Positions 17,607 to 26,451 of a DNA stretch of 39,908 nt are shown piece after piece. The first letter of the stretch is position 1, and the number at the start of each line of letters is the position of its first letter. The position numbers and the translations under genes are program-made. The stretch is from the NCBI GenBank assembly GCA_949294555.1, contig CASFHP010000013.1:1-39908 (forward strand). The letters run 5' to 3'. A model generated the notes under the pieces. That model was not told where the DNA came from, did not search any database, and was given only the letters and a program-made list of their open reading frames with translations. Source of the DNA: an uncultured Eubacteriales bacterium. Lineage in GTDB: Bacteria; Bacillota; Clostridia; TANB77; CAG-508.

Positions 17607-18557
17607 CTAGTTTAACATATCTTTTCTCTTTAACCACCATGTTACTATTAACGTTAAAACAACTGCAATGAACACCATAATGATAAATCCTATTGGGCTA
17701 TCTTCAAATGGTAATTTTACATTCATTCCCCAGAAACTAGATATCATAGTCGGAATGGCAAGTACAATGGTTATAGATGTTAAAAATTTCATTACACCAT
17801 TTAGATTATTTGAAATAATAGAAGCATATGCATCCATCGTTCCATTTAAGATATTTGTATAAATTTGTGCCATTTCGATTGCCTGTCTATTTTCAATAAT
17901 CGCATCTTCTAGTATATCTTCATCATCATCATATAGTTTTACAATTTTTCCTCTCATGGTTTTTTCCATGACAATTTCATTTGATTTTAAAGATGTTGCA
18001 AAATACACCAAACCTTTTTCCAAACTTAGCAATTTTAACAACTCTTTATTTTTCATAGAGTTTTTCAAAATATATTCTGCAATTTCTGTTTCTTTGTTAA
18101 TTTGTTTTAGGTAATTTAAGAAGTATGATGAATTTAAGTAAAAGATTTGAAAAATAAATCTTGTCTTTTTATATGTTTGAAAATTTTTGATTTTTCTTTT
18201 TTCAAAATCTTCTATAACTTTATTTTTTCTTAAAGATACCGTTATAAAAAAGTCATCTCTTACGACAATCATTCCTAATGGCATTGTAGAATACATATCA
18301 TTCTCTTCATTTTTTTCAATAACAGGAACATCTATTACAAAAAGAATGGTATTATCATCCTCTTCTGTATCAATTCTCGCTTTTTCTTCATAATCTAGGG
18401 CATCTCTTATAAAGTCTTCTTGAATATTAATGCTTTCACATACCCTTTTTATTTCATTTTCGGAGGGATTTACTAAATTAATCCAGCTTCCTTTTTTAAA
18501 TTCTTTGATTTCTTCTAATTTGTTTGTTTCCATATTTGTATTATAAATTTTTAGCAA
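17607..18557 (-). CDS. CorA-like divalent cation (Mg2+/Co2+) transporter
   Basis: 316 aa from a TTG at 18557 that follows AGGGGTGAG. The frame stays open to 18662, but that part overlaps the tRNA-Lys gene and has no ribosome binding site. The N-terminal cytoplasmic funnel domain (GSWINLVNPSENEIKRVC, FITVSLRKNKV) leads to two C-terminal membrane helices. The signature GMN appears in FWGMNVKLPFEDSP, and the protein ends with a basic tail (WWLKRKDMLN). These are the standard CorA features. Pentameric channel for Mg2+ uptake by family knowledge. Confidence 0.93.
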   Translation of the reverse strand: MLKIYNTNMETNKLEEIKEFKKGSWINLVNPSENEIKRVCESINIQEDFIRDALDYEEKARIDTEEDDNTILFVIDVPVIEKNEENDMYSTMPLGMIVVRDDFFITVSLRKNKVIEDFEKRKIKNFQTYKKTRFIFQIFYLNSSYFLNYLKQINKETEIAEYILKNSMKNKELLKLLSLEKGLVYFATSLKSNEIVMEKTMRGKIVKLYDDDEDILEDAIIENRQAIEMAQIYTNILNGTMDAYASIISNNLNGVMKFLTSITIVLAIPTMISSFWGMNVKLPFEDSPIGFIIMVFIAVVLTLIVTWWLKRKDMLN

Positions 18558-18651
18558 ATCTCTCACCCCTTTAATATTTACATAATTTTTACTAAAAAAC
18601 AAAAAAATAAATCTAATATCCAACACATTAGACTTATTATTTTTGTTGTAA

Positions 18652-18727
18652 TGGTGCGCCATAGAGGGGTCGAACCTCCGACCATCAGATTAAGAGTCTG
18701 CTGCTCTACCAACTGAGCTAATGGCGC
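18652..18727 (-). tRNA. tRNA-Lys(CTT)
   Basis: 76 nt including encoded CCA. Acceptor GCGCCAT pairs with ATGGCGC; the D arm is AGCTCAGTTGGTAGAGC; anticodon loop CTCTTAA within stem CAGA/TCTG gives anticodon CTT (Lys, AAG codons); the T loop is GTTCGAC. It lies just upstream of the corA-like gene. Confidence 0.95.
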
Positions 18728-18820
18728 ATTTTTGATTGGACATTTATTATTATACTACTTTTTTCACTTTTGTCAATGGTATTTACTAGATTTTGAGCAA
18801 TTTAAGCCAGGTCAAGAATT

Positions 18821-18945
18821 GGGACGAGGCGATGATTTGGAGACGGAGAAAAAATCATCATTTAGCCTATGAAATGTTTTATAAAAAGTCTTTATAAAAA
18901 TGATGATTTTTTCTCCGTCCCCAAATCATCGCTCTGTCTCCAAAT
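18821..18945. repeat. REP-like palindrome, copy 6 (two ~43-bp arms)
   Basis: Left arm 18821-18863 and right arm ~18898-18942 are reverse complements with few mismatches, with cores GGAGACGGAGAAAAAATC and the reverse of GGGGACGGAG. The centre holds TTTTATAAAAAG. It is closely related to copy 1. It begins a few bases past the VanW stop codon, where it could act as a terminator. Confidence 0.8.
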
Positions 18946-18948
18946 TTA

Positions 18949-21123
18949 TTACTCTGTTGTAGCTTGTTGCTCACTTGTTTGTGTTTCTTCTGGCTCTTTT
19001 TCTGTTACTGGCTCTTGGGTTGTATTTTGCGTTGTTTCTGTATTTGTCGTTGAAGTATTTGTAGTTGCTGTACTGCTAGAAGAACTTTGGGTTGAAGTTG
19101 AGCTTGAACTTGAGCTTGAACTTGTTCCACCTCTGTTAATAATTCTTTGCATTGCACTATAGGTATCTTTTGATAACAATTCTGTTGAAACGACTTTTCC
19201 ATTTAACATTTTTGTCATATACGTTTGTGTAACCAATCCATTGGCACCTTTTTGTTTTACAACTTCTTGACCTGCTGCAAGACTTGAATCTTGCACATAT
19301 TTTGTTGTATATGGTATGGTTGATATTGTTTCTGTTTTAAAAGAATAGGTATATTCTCTGTTTGCTTCTTTAATTCCAAAAATTGATACTGTTGCTACAC
19401 CATTTTTTGCTGATGCTACAATTCTAACAGGATATGTTCTTGTATTTTTAAATCGAAAATCTGTTGAGCCATAAACAACTGTTGCATCTCTTCCTGCACC
19501 TACATATGAAGTCACAAATTGATGATTTCTTCTTTCTACAATTTCCATATCAGACATTAAAGCTGCATTATATAATGTTGAAGAAATTTGACAAATTCCT
19601 CCTCCTATACCATCTACTACTTGCCCATTTTCATATACTTTTGCATTTTTATAGCCAGCTGCAGATGTTCTTGGTCCTAATGTTGCATTATATGAAAAGG
19701 GTTCGCCTGGCATAATAACTGTTCCATTTATTTTTTCACAAGCCAATCTTAAGTTTGTACTTCTATCTCTATCACTTGCGTCATATCTAGTTGTAAATGT
19801 AGATAATTGGTCTGGAAATGCTTCTGTTCCTATCTGGTCTATTGTGACATTTGGTTTTGTGATTATTAAATCAATCACATATTCATCTTTCACTTCTGCT
19901 GCAATCATTGCTTTTGCTTGTTCTACGTCAAAATCAACACCCTCAACTTCTGGATATACTGTAAAAGGGTCTTTGGTATAATATGCGTCTTGTGCTTCTT
20001 TATAAATTTCACTATGTATTTTATCAATATCAATCTCTTGAGGTGTCTTTGTTTCTACAGGAATCTGAATAACATTTTCTGTTTCGTGAATATCGTTTAG
20101 CATATCTTTTACTTCTGCTAATAAACTATCTGTATTAACAACCACACCTTCTTTTCCTCTTGTAATAATTAATTGGTCATCTTCTATACTATAGCTAGAT
20201 TCCTCTAAAATTCCTGGCAAATTTGCACCAATATCATTAATCGTTTGCTTTGTTACATCTTCATTTAGAGACATATCTACATTAATATCTCTTTTGCCAA
20301 TTAAGGTTCCTAAAATGTTGTAATTATTAGCAAATATATTACCATTTCTTCCTAATGAATATGCCTCATCTACTGCTTCTTCAATATTATAATTTACCTC
20401 CATAAGTGTTGGATTTAATTCTGATTCGAAATCTTCATATTGAAGCATAATATTATTTTCCAATTTTGCTGTATATGTCGTTTCTAATTTTGCAATTGCT
20501 TCTTCTTTGGTTAAGCCTGAAACTTCTATTCCTTTAATTGTAACACCACTAATAATTTTTTCATTATTAATGTTGGTTAAAGCAAATACTGTAGAAAATA
20601 GTAGACCTACCAAAGCTACGATAATGATAGAAATGATTATCTTTTTTAATTTTTTGGTTTTAGTCTTGCCATTTTTCTTTTTATCTTTATTTTCTTTATC
20701 TGTTACTTGTTCTTTTTTGTTCTCTTTGTCTTGTTTTTTCTTTTTATGATTTTGTTTTGTTTCCTTTTTCTCTTCGTTTTGCTGTTCAACTTTTTCATTT
20801 TTGTCTGTTTTTTGTATTTCTTCTTTTTCTGAAGTTTCCTCTTTTTCTACTTCTTTATTTTCATTTTCTGTTGTTGAAGAAGCTCCATCTTTATTTGATA
20901 CTTTTTCCATTGTCTCTTCTTTTGGAACTGCCTTCTCCTCTTCTTTACCTGTTTTAACCGTTTTCACATGTTCTTTTTCTTTGCTTTCTTCTGGCATTTT
21001 ATCTACAAATTCTTCATCTTTTGGCTTCAAATCATTCGCCTCCATTAAATCTTCTTTCATATCTACTTGCTTTCCTTCCTTAGGCTCAAATTTGGTTGAA
21101 AATGATAATACTTTATCAACCAC
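18949..21123 (-). CDS. VanW family cell-surface protein with PG-binding-4 and G5 domains
   Basis: Up to 724 aa. The N-terminal ~150 residues are a highly charged Lys/Glu-rich region, followed by one membrane helix (~165-187). Then come a peptidoglycan-binding-4-like domain (GVTIKGIEVSGLTKEEA), a VanW domain (RSTNLRLACEKINGTVI, GPRTSAAGYK, GGGICQISSTLYNAAL, RNHQFVTSYV) and a G5-like segment (TTKYVQDSSLAAGQEVV). A ~60-residue Ser/Thr/Gln-rich tail follows. VanW proteins are thought to act at the cell wall; no vancomycin cluster is near, so resistance should not be assumed. The start is uncertain: the GTG at 21123 has GGGGA almost touching it; the ATG at 21060 is the alternative. Confidence 0.87.
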   Translation of the reverse strand: MVDKVLSFSTKFEPKEGKQVDMKEDLMEANDLKPKDEEFVDKMPEESKEKEHVKTVKTGKEEEKAVPKEETMEKVSNKDGASSTTENENKEVEKEETSEKEEIQKTDKNEKVEQQNEEKKETKQNHKKKKQDKENKKEQVTDKENKDKKKNGKTKTKKLKKIIISIIIVALVGLLFSTVFALTNINNEKIISGVTIKGIEVSGLTKEEAIAKLETTYTAKLENNIMLQYEDFESELNPTLMEVNYNIEEAVDEAYSLGRNGNIFANNYNILGTLIGKRDINVDMSLNEDVTKQTINDIGANLPGILEESSYSIEDDQLIITRGKEGVVVNTDSLLAEVKDMLNDIHETENVIQIPVETKTPQEIDIDKIHSEIYKEAQDAYYTKDPFTVYPEVEGVDFDVEQAKAMIAAEVKDEYVIDLIITKPNVTIDQIGTEAFPDQLSTFTTRYDASDRDRSTNLRLACEKINGTVIMPGEPFSYNATLGPRTSAAGYKNAKVYENGQVVDGIGGGICQISSTLYNAALMSDMEIVERRNHQFVTSYVGAGRDATVVYGSTDFRFKNTRTYPVRIVASAKNGVATVSIFGIKEANREYTYSFKTETISTIPYTTKYVQDSSLAAGQEVVKQKGANGLVTQTYMTKMLNGKVVSTELLSKDTYSAMQRIINRGGTSSSSSSSSTSTQSSSSSTATTNTSTTNTETTQNTTQEPVTEKEPEETQTSEQQATTE

Positions 21124-21145
21124 TCCCCTTTTTTATTCTATTTAA

Positions 21146-21174
21146 ATAGTACCACATTCTCGCTTTTTTGACAA
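21146..21174 (-). promoter_or_regulatory. Promoter of the VanW-family gene
   Basis: On the minus strand: TTGTCA (21174-21169), a 17-nt spacer, then TACTAT (21151-21146). The start would be near 21139, leaving only ~16 nt before the GTG at 21123. That supports a start at or downstream of this codon. Confidence 0.55.
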
Positions 21175-21313
21175 TATATTTATCTCGCCAAAAATATCCT
21201 TTCCCTATTACTATATCATATTCATATTAGCTTTTCCGCATTCATATAATTATTACAAAAAAGTTACAATTTGATTACATTTTTAATATTTTGTTTATTT
21301 TTAGAAAAAATAC

Positions 21314-21342
21314 TTGAAGAATGTAAAATTTAATATTATAAT
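21314..21342 (+). promoter_or_regulatory. Promoter of the CBM protein gene
   Basis: TTGAAG (21314-21319), a 17-nt spacer and TATAAT (21337-21342). An AAGGAGAG ribosome binding site follows at ~21363, before the ATG at 21379. Confidence 0.7.
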
Positions 21343-21378
21343 GTGGATAGCAAAAGATAAACAAGGAGAGTTTAAAAA

Positions 21379-21855
21379 ATGGAATTAACAAAAAATATAT
21401 TTTTTAATACAGATAAGTTAGTAGAAAATACAAAAGTTAAAATTTCATATACTGGAAAATTGTTTCAAGATGCTTCTAAAGAAGTATCTATTCATTATGG
21501 TTTTGGAGATAATTGGGATAATATAAATGATGTGGCTATGGAAAAAACAGATTTAGGTTTCCAAGCTGAAATTACTTTAGGAGAAGGTAGTACTTTCAAT
21601 TTCTGTTTCAAAGATGAAAATGATAATTGGGACAATAATGAAGGTCAAAACTATGTTTTTAAATTAGAAAAACTTCCAACAGAATTATTAGTTTTAGATG
21701 ATGAACCTGTTTCATTAGGTTCACCTAAAAAATTAAGAAAAGCTTATTTATGGAGCAAGAAAATTCGTTTGGCTGTATACAAAATTATTACATATCTTCC
21801 AAAAATTATTTCTGGAAATTATAAGAAAAAAGCAACAAATCATAACGAAGAATAA
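21379..21855 (+). CDS. Small carbohydrate-binding protein (CBM25/53-like, starch-binding type)
   Basis: 158 aa, no signal peptide and no catalytic domain. Residues ~15-100 resemble a CBM25/CBM53 beta-sandwich: KISYTGKLFQD, VSIHYGFGDNWDNIND, GFQAEITLGEG, NFCFKDENDNWDNNEGQNY. The Trp-Asp-Asn words and the GFGDNW loop are the usual sugar-stacking region. The C-terminal ~45 residues are basic and amphipathic (KKLRKAYLWSKKIRLAVYKIITYLPK), possibly a membrane or partner contact. By family knowledge it would bind starch or glycogen-like glucans. Its cytoplasmic form suggests a link to glycogen metabolism, but no such genes are adjacent. It has its own promoter and terminator, so it is a single-gene unit. 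Confidence 0.8.
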   Translation: MELTKNIFFNTDKLVENTKVKISYTGKLFQDASKEVSIHYGFGDNWDNINDVAMEKTDLGFQAEITLGEGSTFNFCFKDENDNWDNNEGQNYVFKLEKLPTELLVLDDEPVSLGSPKKLRKAYLWSKKIRLAVYKIITYLPKIISGNYKKKATNHNEE

Positions 21856-21920
21856 TGTCATTGAAAAATTTTATGTTTAAAAAATAAATTATGAATTAAA
21901 TAATATTCGTCTTGTTAATC

Positions 21921-21963
21921 AAAAAATTCAACTATTTAAAATAGATAAATAGTTGAATTTTTT
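21921..21963. terminator. Bidirectional terminator with perfect 18-bp stem
   Basis: AAAAAATTCAACTATTTA (21921-21938) is the exact reverse complement of 21946-21963, with a 7-nt loop. A and T runs at both ends suit termination of both convergent genes (CBM protein and SDR). Confidence 0.9.
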
Positions 21964-21964
21964 A

Positions 21965-22696
21965 TTATATAATTCCCCATCCTCCATTAATTGAAATCAC
22001 TTGTCCTGTAGTAAATGTATCTTCTACTAACCACCTAGCACATTTAGCAATATCTTCAGGTTTACCTATTCTTTCCAAAGGGGTTTCCTCTTTTACTTGA
22101 TTAATATCTTCCTCTGTATATTGTTTGTTCATATCTGTATCTATCCATCCTGGTGCAATCGAATTCACACGTATATTAGAAGGTCCTAACTCTTTTGCAA
22201 GTGCTTTTGTCATGCCATCCATTCCAGCTTTTGTTGCAGAATAGGAAACAGCACAAGAACCGCCAATAATTCCATAAATAGAGGAAATATTAATAATACA
22301 TCCACTTTTTTGGCTTAACATATATGGTAATACTTCTTGTGTTGCACAAAAAGCAGAATACAAATTCACTTTCATGACATGTTCCCAATCTTCGTCTGTA
22401 ATATCTTGAAATAGTTTTTCCTGTGAAATTCCTGCATTATTAATTAGAACATCTATCTTACCATACTTCTTAATTACCATATCTACCATGTTTTTTACTT
22501 CTTCTCTTTTAGAAACATCTGCTTTTATAATATCAATATGAATATTTTCTTTTTCCAAATTCTCTTGTAATTGTTTTGCTTTTTCTTCTGATTGATTATA
22601 ATTTGCAATCACTTTTATTCCTTTTCGAGCTAATGAATCTACAATCGCTCTTCCAATTCCTCTTGAGCCACCTGTTACAATTGCTACTTTTTGCAT
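21965..22696 (-). CDS. Short-chain dehydrogenase/reductase, FabG-like
   Basis: 243 aa from the ATG at 22696, with AAAGGAGG upstream. It is a classical SDR: TGGSRGIG (8-15) for NADP(H), INNAGIS, catalytic Ser in INISSIYG, YSATKAGMDGMTKALAKELG (Tyr and Lys), and the FabG-like IRVNSIAPGWIDTDM followed by GQVISINGGWGI. It is closest to 3-oxoacyl-ACP reductases, but it stands alone, with no fatty acid synthesis genes around it. The substrate is therefore uncertain. Confidence 0.88.
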   Translation of the reverse strand: MQKVAIVTGGSRGIGRAIVDSLARKGIKVIANYNQSEEKAKQLQENLEKENIHIDIIKADVSKREEVKNMVDMVIKKYGKIDVLINNAGISQEKLFQDITDEDWEHVMKVNLYSAFCATQEVLPYMLSQKSGCIINISSIYGIIGGSCAVSYSATKAGMDGMTKALAKELGPSNIRVNSIAPGWIDTDMNKQYTEEDINQVKEETPLERIGKPEDIAKCARWLVEDTFTTGQVISINGGWGII

Positions 22697-22803
22697 ATGG
22701 TCGTCCTCCTTTTACTACGTATAAATTTACATCATTTTTATTCTATCATCTTTTCTTTCAATTATCAAATTTTTAGGACACTTCTTCATTTGGAAATTTT
22801 ATA

Positions 22804-22832
22804 TTGATTATTACATATGATTATAGTATACT
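22804..22832 (+). promoter_or_regulatory. Promoter of the GT-C membrane protein gene
   Basis: TTGATT (22804-22809), a 17-nt spacer and TATACT (22827-22832), 44 bp upstream of the ATG at 22877, with AGAGGGGA as ribosome binding site. Confidence 0.6.
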
Positions 22833-22876
22833 TTCTATATATAAATTTTACAATTATTTAAGAGGGGATTTTATCA

Positions 22877-24460
22877 ATGAAAAACAAAAGAACAGAAATA
22901 TGTATTATGATAATTATCTTAATTGTACAAACGATTATTTATGTATGTGTTGGCATGCAAAAATCTTATTTACATATAGATGAAGCCTATTCCTTTGGAC
23001 TTACTAACTATGACAAAATCGAAATTCAGGATAATACCGATTTTTTTAACACATGGCATACCAAGGAATATTTCGAAGATTATTTAGCAGTACAAGATGA
23101 TGAAAAAGGAAACTTTACACCTGTTTACGAAAATCAAAAAAATGACGTTCATCCTCCATTATATTATCTATTCCTTCGTATCGCGATGGGATTTACTAAT
23201 GGACAAGTTTCTAAATGGGCAGGAATTATCTTAAATTGTATCATTTATGTGTTTGTAACGATTGTTATGTATTTCATCATAAAAAGAATTTTAAAAGATG
23301 AGAAAAATGCTAATAAGAAAGCATTACTATTAACCTTTATGTCTTCTATTCTATTAGCATCCATTAGTAATGTAATATATATTCGAATGTATGCACTTTT
23401 AACACTTGAAATTTTAATAACCACTTTACTACATATGAAATTATTTGAAAAGAAAACAATAAAACCTGGTATCTATATTGCTATTGGCATTTCTGTACTT
23501 GCTGGAATTTTGACACATTATTATTATTTATTTTATTTATTGGCAATCTATCTTGTATTTGCCATTAGATATATTAAAGAAAAAAACAAAAAATCTTTGC
23601 TATATTACACACTTACAATGCTAATCTCTGGAATAATCTCTTTAATCATTTTTCCATATTCGATACAACATATGTTTTTTGGTTACAGAGGACAAGGTGT
23701 AATCAGTAATTTGGAAGACTTTACAAAAATTATTCCAAGTATCTTTTCTCAAAGCTATACTGTTGATTACTACGTGTTTCATTATTTGCTAATTCCAATA
23801 CTGATTGCCATTATTGGTTGCATTATTTACAAAAAAATACGAAAAGAACCGTTATTTACCCTTAGTAAAGAACAAAAAGATATTTTAAAAATAGTATATA
23901 TACCAACTATTTTCTTTTTCTTAATTACTTCCATTGCTTCTCCTTGGAAAGTATTAAGATATATTGTTCCTGTTTGTGGATTAATTTTTGTATTGGTTAT
24001 GTATTATTTATATAAACTATTACAATGTGTATTCCGTGAAAAAATAGGCAATATCATCATGTGTATTGTATTTTGCTTACTACTAATTGCACCATTTGTA
24101 TTTCATCTACAACCTGAACTTTTATATAGCAACAGAAAGGATTTTATGCAAGAAATAAAAAGCGATTTAAACTTGCCAACTTTATATATATTTGATTCTA
24201 AAAAAGGTGGCTTTTTAGATGATGTTTTACCATTTTCTGTTTTAGATAATTCCTATATTGCTAAAGATATTGCCATTTCGCAAGATACTTTACAAAATAT
24301 TTTTGAAAATGTGGATGTTTCTAATGGTATTTTGATTTTTGTAAATCAGGAACAAAATAAAGATTCAATTGCTACGCAAGTTATGCAAGCTTTACATTTT
24401 TCAAGTTGTGACCATTTACAAAAGTTAAGTGCTTGTGATGTGTATTATTTGCATTTTTAA
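22877..24460 (+). CDS. GT-C fold membrane glycosyltransferase (PMT/ArnT-like)
   Basis: 527 aa with about ten to eleven hydrophobic helices. The first extracytoplasmic loop has the GT-C signature HIDEAYSF near residue 35 (the acidic pair used with a polyprenyl-phosphate sugar donor). The loop ends with NDVHPPLYYLFLR, the conserved HPP motif of this superfamily. A soluble C-terminal tail of ~110 residues follows the last helix. By family knowledge it transfers a sugar from a lipid-linked donor to a lipid or protein outside the membrane; donor and acceptor cannot be read from the sequence. It is monocistronic with its own promoter. Confidence 0.82.
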   Translation: MKNKRTEICIMIIILIVQTIIYVCVGMQKSYLHIDEAYSFGLTNYDKIEIQDNTDFFNTWHTKEYFEDYLAVQDDEKGNFTPVYENQKNDVHPPLYYLFLRIAMGFTNGQVSKWAGIILNCIIYVFVTIVMYFIIKRILKDEKNANKKALLLTFMSSILLASISNVIYIRMYALLTLEILITTLLHMKLFEKKTIKPGIYIAIGISVLAGILTHYYYLFYLLAIYLVFAIRYIKEKNKKSLLYYTLTMLISGIISLIIFPYSIQHMFFGYRGQGVISNLEDFTKIIPSIFSQSYTVDYYVFHYLLIPILIAIIGCIIYKKIRKEPLFTLSKEQKDILKIVYIPTIFFFLITSIASPWKVLRYIVPVCGLIFVLVMYYLYKLLQCVFREKIGNIIMCIVFCLLLIAPFVFHLQPELLYSNRKDFMQEIKSDLNLPTLYIFDSKKGGFLDDVLPFSVLDNSYIAKDIAISQDTLQNIFENVDVSNGILIFVNQEQNKDSIATQVMQALHFSSCDHLQKLSACDVYYLHF

Positions 24461-24566
24461 TTTATTACACATATCCCTTTCCTATTTGGTTTTTATTATT
24501 AATTAAATAGGTATTAATTTCAATATTATTTTTTATTTAAAAATTAGTATTTTTGTTTAATTAAAA

Positions 24567-24646
24567 GCAAAAAGTGGCAAGTTTTCAAAATTTACACCCG
24601 CAAAAAGTGGCAAACCTTTTAACTTTATACCTGCAAAAAGTGGCAA
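24567..24646 (+). repeat. Three direct repeats GCAAAAAGTGGCAA with exact 33-bp period
   Basis: Identical 14-bp words start at 24567, 24600 and 24633. The 33-bp period is about three helical turns, so all three face one side of the DNA. The last copy ends 6 bp upstream of the -35 box of the ATPase gene. This looks like an array of protein-binding sites at about -55, -88 and -121 from the start. An alternative is a leftover end of an IS21-type element, whose ends carry repeated words of this kind. Confidence 0.7.
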
Positions 24647-24652
24647 ACTTTG

Positions 24653-24681
24653 TTGACTTTGTTTTCAAATCATGATAAAAT
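24653..24681 (+). promoter_or_regulatory. Promoter of the AAA/DUF4143 ATPase gene
   Basis: TTGACT (24653-24658), a 17-nt spacer and TAAAAT (24676-24681), with GGAGGT upstream of the ATG at 24706. It sits directly after the three 33-bp-phased repeats. Confidence 0.7.
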
Positions 24682-24705
24682 TTTTAACGAAATGGAGGTA
24701 AACTA

Positions 24706-26010
24706 ATGCAAAGATTATTTGAAAAAAAATTATTAGATTGGAAAAATAGTGGCATGAAAAAGCCTTTAATGGTAGTGGGTGCAAGACAAATCGGAAAAAC
24801 ATATATTATAGAAAAATTTGCTAAAGAAAACTTTGAACAATATTTATACTTTAATTTAGAAAAAAATTCTGAAATAAGAAACATTTTTGAAAGTACTATC
24901 GACGATAAAAAAATAATTTCCGCATTAGAATTATTTTTAAATAAAAAAATAGATATAGAAAAAACAATTTTATTTTTTGATGAGGTTCAAGTAAGTGAAA
25001 ATTTTATAGTTTCATTAAAATATTTTAACGAGTCAAATAATCCTTATAAAATAATTTGTGCTGGAAGTCTATTGGGCGTAAAAATTAACCGATTTAAAAG
25101 TTCATTTCCAGTTGGTAAAATAAGAATGGAATTTATGTATCCTATGAATTTTGAAGAGTTTTTAGTTGCAAGCGGAAAAGAGATACTAAAAAATAAAATT
25201 GAAGAATGTTATAACACAATGTCTCCAATGCCTGAATTTGCTCATGAACAAGCTATTCAACTATATAGAAACTACTTATGTGTAGGCGGAATGCCTGAGG
25301 CAGTAAACGATTTTGTAGAAAATAATTTAGATATACTAAAATTTGATTCCCATATTATTTCAGATATAAAAGATATGTATATAGCTGATATGCAAAAATA
25401 CGTTAAAAATAGCTTAGAAACGGTAAAAATTGAAAAAGTATACAAAAATATTCCTAGTCAACTAGCTAAAGATAATAAAAATTTCCAGTATAACTTCATA
25501 GAAGAATCAGGCAGAAAAAGAAAATATGAAAGCTCTATAGATTGGTTAGTTGCCTCTAAAATGGTTTTGATAAATTATAATTCAAAAAGAATGGAAATAC
25601 CTTTAAAAGTATATATAGATGAAAATAAATTCAAATTATATTTAAGCGATGTAGGAATTCTAACAAGTATGAGTGAGGTAAAATTTCCAGATATAATGTT
25701 AGACAAAACTTTTCTTTATAAAGGTGCTATTACAGAAAATTATATTGCTCAGGAATTGAGTTCTAAAGGAGAATCATTGTATTATTGGACTTCTAATAGA
25801 AGTGCTGAAATAGATTTTGTTTTATACAGCCAAGAAGATGGTATTATTCCTATAGAAGTAAAAAGTGGTAATAATGTAAAATCTGCAAGTTTAAATATGT
25901 ACATTAACAAGTATAACCCTAAATATGCTATAAGATTTTCAACAAGAAACTTTGGATTTGAGAATAATATAAAATCTATTCCTTTATATGCAGCATTTTG
26001 CATTAAATAA
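24706..26010 (+). CDS. AAA family ATPase with DUF4143 domain
   Basis: 434 aa. The N-terminal ATPase has Walker A GARQIGKTYI (~26-35) and Walker B TILFFDEVQ, then a sensor-like region (ICAGSLLGV). The C-terminal half is DUF4143, ending in SAEIDFVLYS and IIPIEVKSGNNVKSASL. These resemble the D and ExK residues of a PD-(D/E)XK nuclease fold, here probably for DNA or nucleotide contact. This is a widespread family of mobile, often multi-copy ATPases whose cell function is unclear. The gene has its own promoter and a phased repeat array upstream, and lies directly before a tRNA-Thr integration scar. Confidence 0.87.
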   Translation: MQRLFEKKLLDWKNSGMKKPLMVVGARQIGKTYIIEKFAKENFEQYLYFNLEKNSEIRNIFESTIDDKKIISALELFLNKKIDIEKTILFFDEVQVSENFIVSLKYFNESNNPYKIICAGSLLGVKINRFKSSFPVGKIRMEFMYPMNFEEFLVASGKEILKNKIEECYNTMSPMPEFAHEQAIQLYRNYLCVGGMPEAVNDFVENNLDILKFDSHIISDIKDMYIADMQKYVKNSLETVKIEKVYKNIPSQLAKDNKNFQYNFIEESGRKRKYESSIDWLVASKMVLINYNSKRMEIPLKVYIDENKFKLYLSDVGILTSMSEVKFPDIMLDKTFLYKGAITENYIAQELSSKGESLYYWTSNRSAEIDFVLYSQEDGIIPIEVKSGNNVKSASLNMYINKYNPKYAIRFSTRNFGFENNIKSIPLYAAFCIK

Positions 26011-26083
26011 ATTTATATAATAAAATACCTTATAAATTGCTTGAGATGTCTAATGAGAACAAATCTACTCTGTTTTTTGACAT

Positions 26084-26179
26084 AAAAAAAGCCAATCATC
26101 AAGAGCTTCCCTCAAAACGAATGACCTTTATAATGGAGCCACTTCCCAGATTCGAACTGGGGACCCTCGCATTACAAGT
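26084..26179. repeat. 96-bp direct repeat, left copy: 3' half of tRNA-Thr plus flank (att-like)
   Basis: Identical over 96 bp to 27732-27827. It contains the 3' part of tRNA-Thr on the minus strand, from the encoded CCA to the anticodon loop (26134-26179), plus ~50 bp of tRNA 3' flank. The 5' half of the tRNA is missing here and is replaced by unrelated sequence. This is the layout left when an element integrates by site-specific recombination in a tRNA anticodon loop. Confidence 0.92.
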
Positions 26180-26267
26180 CAACAGTCTTTTATTGACTTT
26201 ATTATTCTCAATCACTTGATATTACTATACTAGTAGACTTTTGCAAGTTTTTCAAGTAAAGTAAAAA

Positions 26268-26295
26268 AGTTTAAAATAGTTTAAAATAGTTTAAA
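26268..26295. repeat. 2.8 tandem copies of a 10-bp word near the att-like repeat
   Basis: AGTTTAAAAT at 26268-26277 and 26278-26287, then AGTTTAAA from 26288. It lies ~90 bp inside the islet. Tandem short repeats next to attachment sites can be integrase or excisionase arm sites; here that is only a suggestion. No gene is seen between 26180 and the promoter at 26452. Confidence 0.5.
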
Positions 26296-26451
26296 GAGAT
26301 TTAATTGAATTTATATAAAACAATTTTAGTTTGTGTTTTTGGGGATTTTGTTGGGACTTTCCTTACAAAATAAACTTAATTGGAACGATAATATACCAAC
26401 AAAAATAAAACAAAAAATATTAAGAAAGATGAAGAATTTAAGAAATTACAT

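Noticed and set aside
18558..18662. N-terminal extension of the CorA-like protein
   Set aside because: It overlaps the tRNA-Lys 3' end and lacks a ribosome binding site; the TTG at 18557 follows AGGGGTGAG.
18949..21123. Vancomycin resistance locus
   Set aside because: VanW-domain proteins are common wall proteins in Clostridia; no vanHAX-type ligase, dehydrogenase or dipeptidase gene is present.
24567..24646. CRISPR array
   Set aside because: Only three 14-bp repeats with 19-bp gaps, no cas genes, and the array abuts a promoter; better explained as binding sites or an IS end.
26134..26179. A second tRNA-Thr gene
   Set aside because: Only the 3' half is present; after the anticodon loop the sequence is unrelated and the D arm and 5' acceptor strand are missing.
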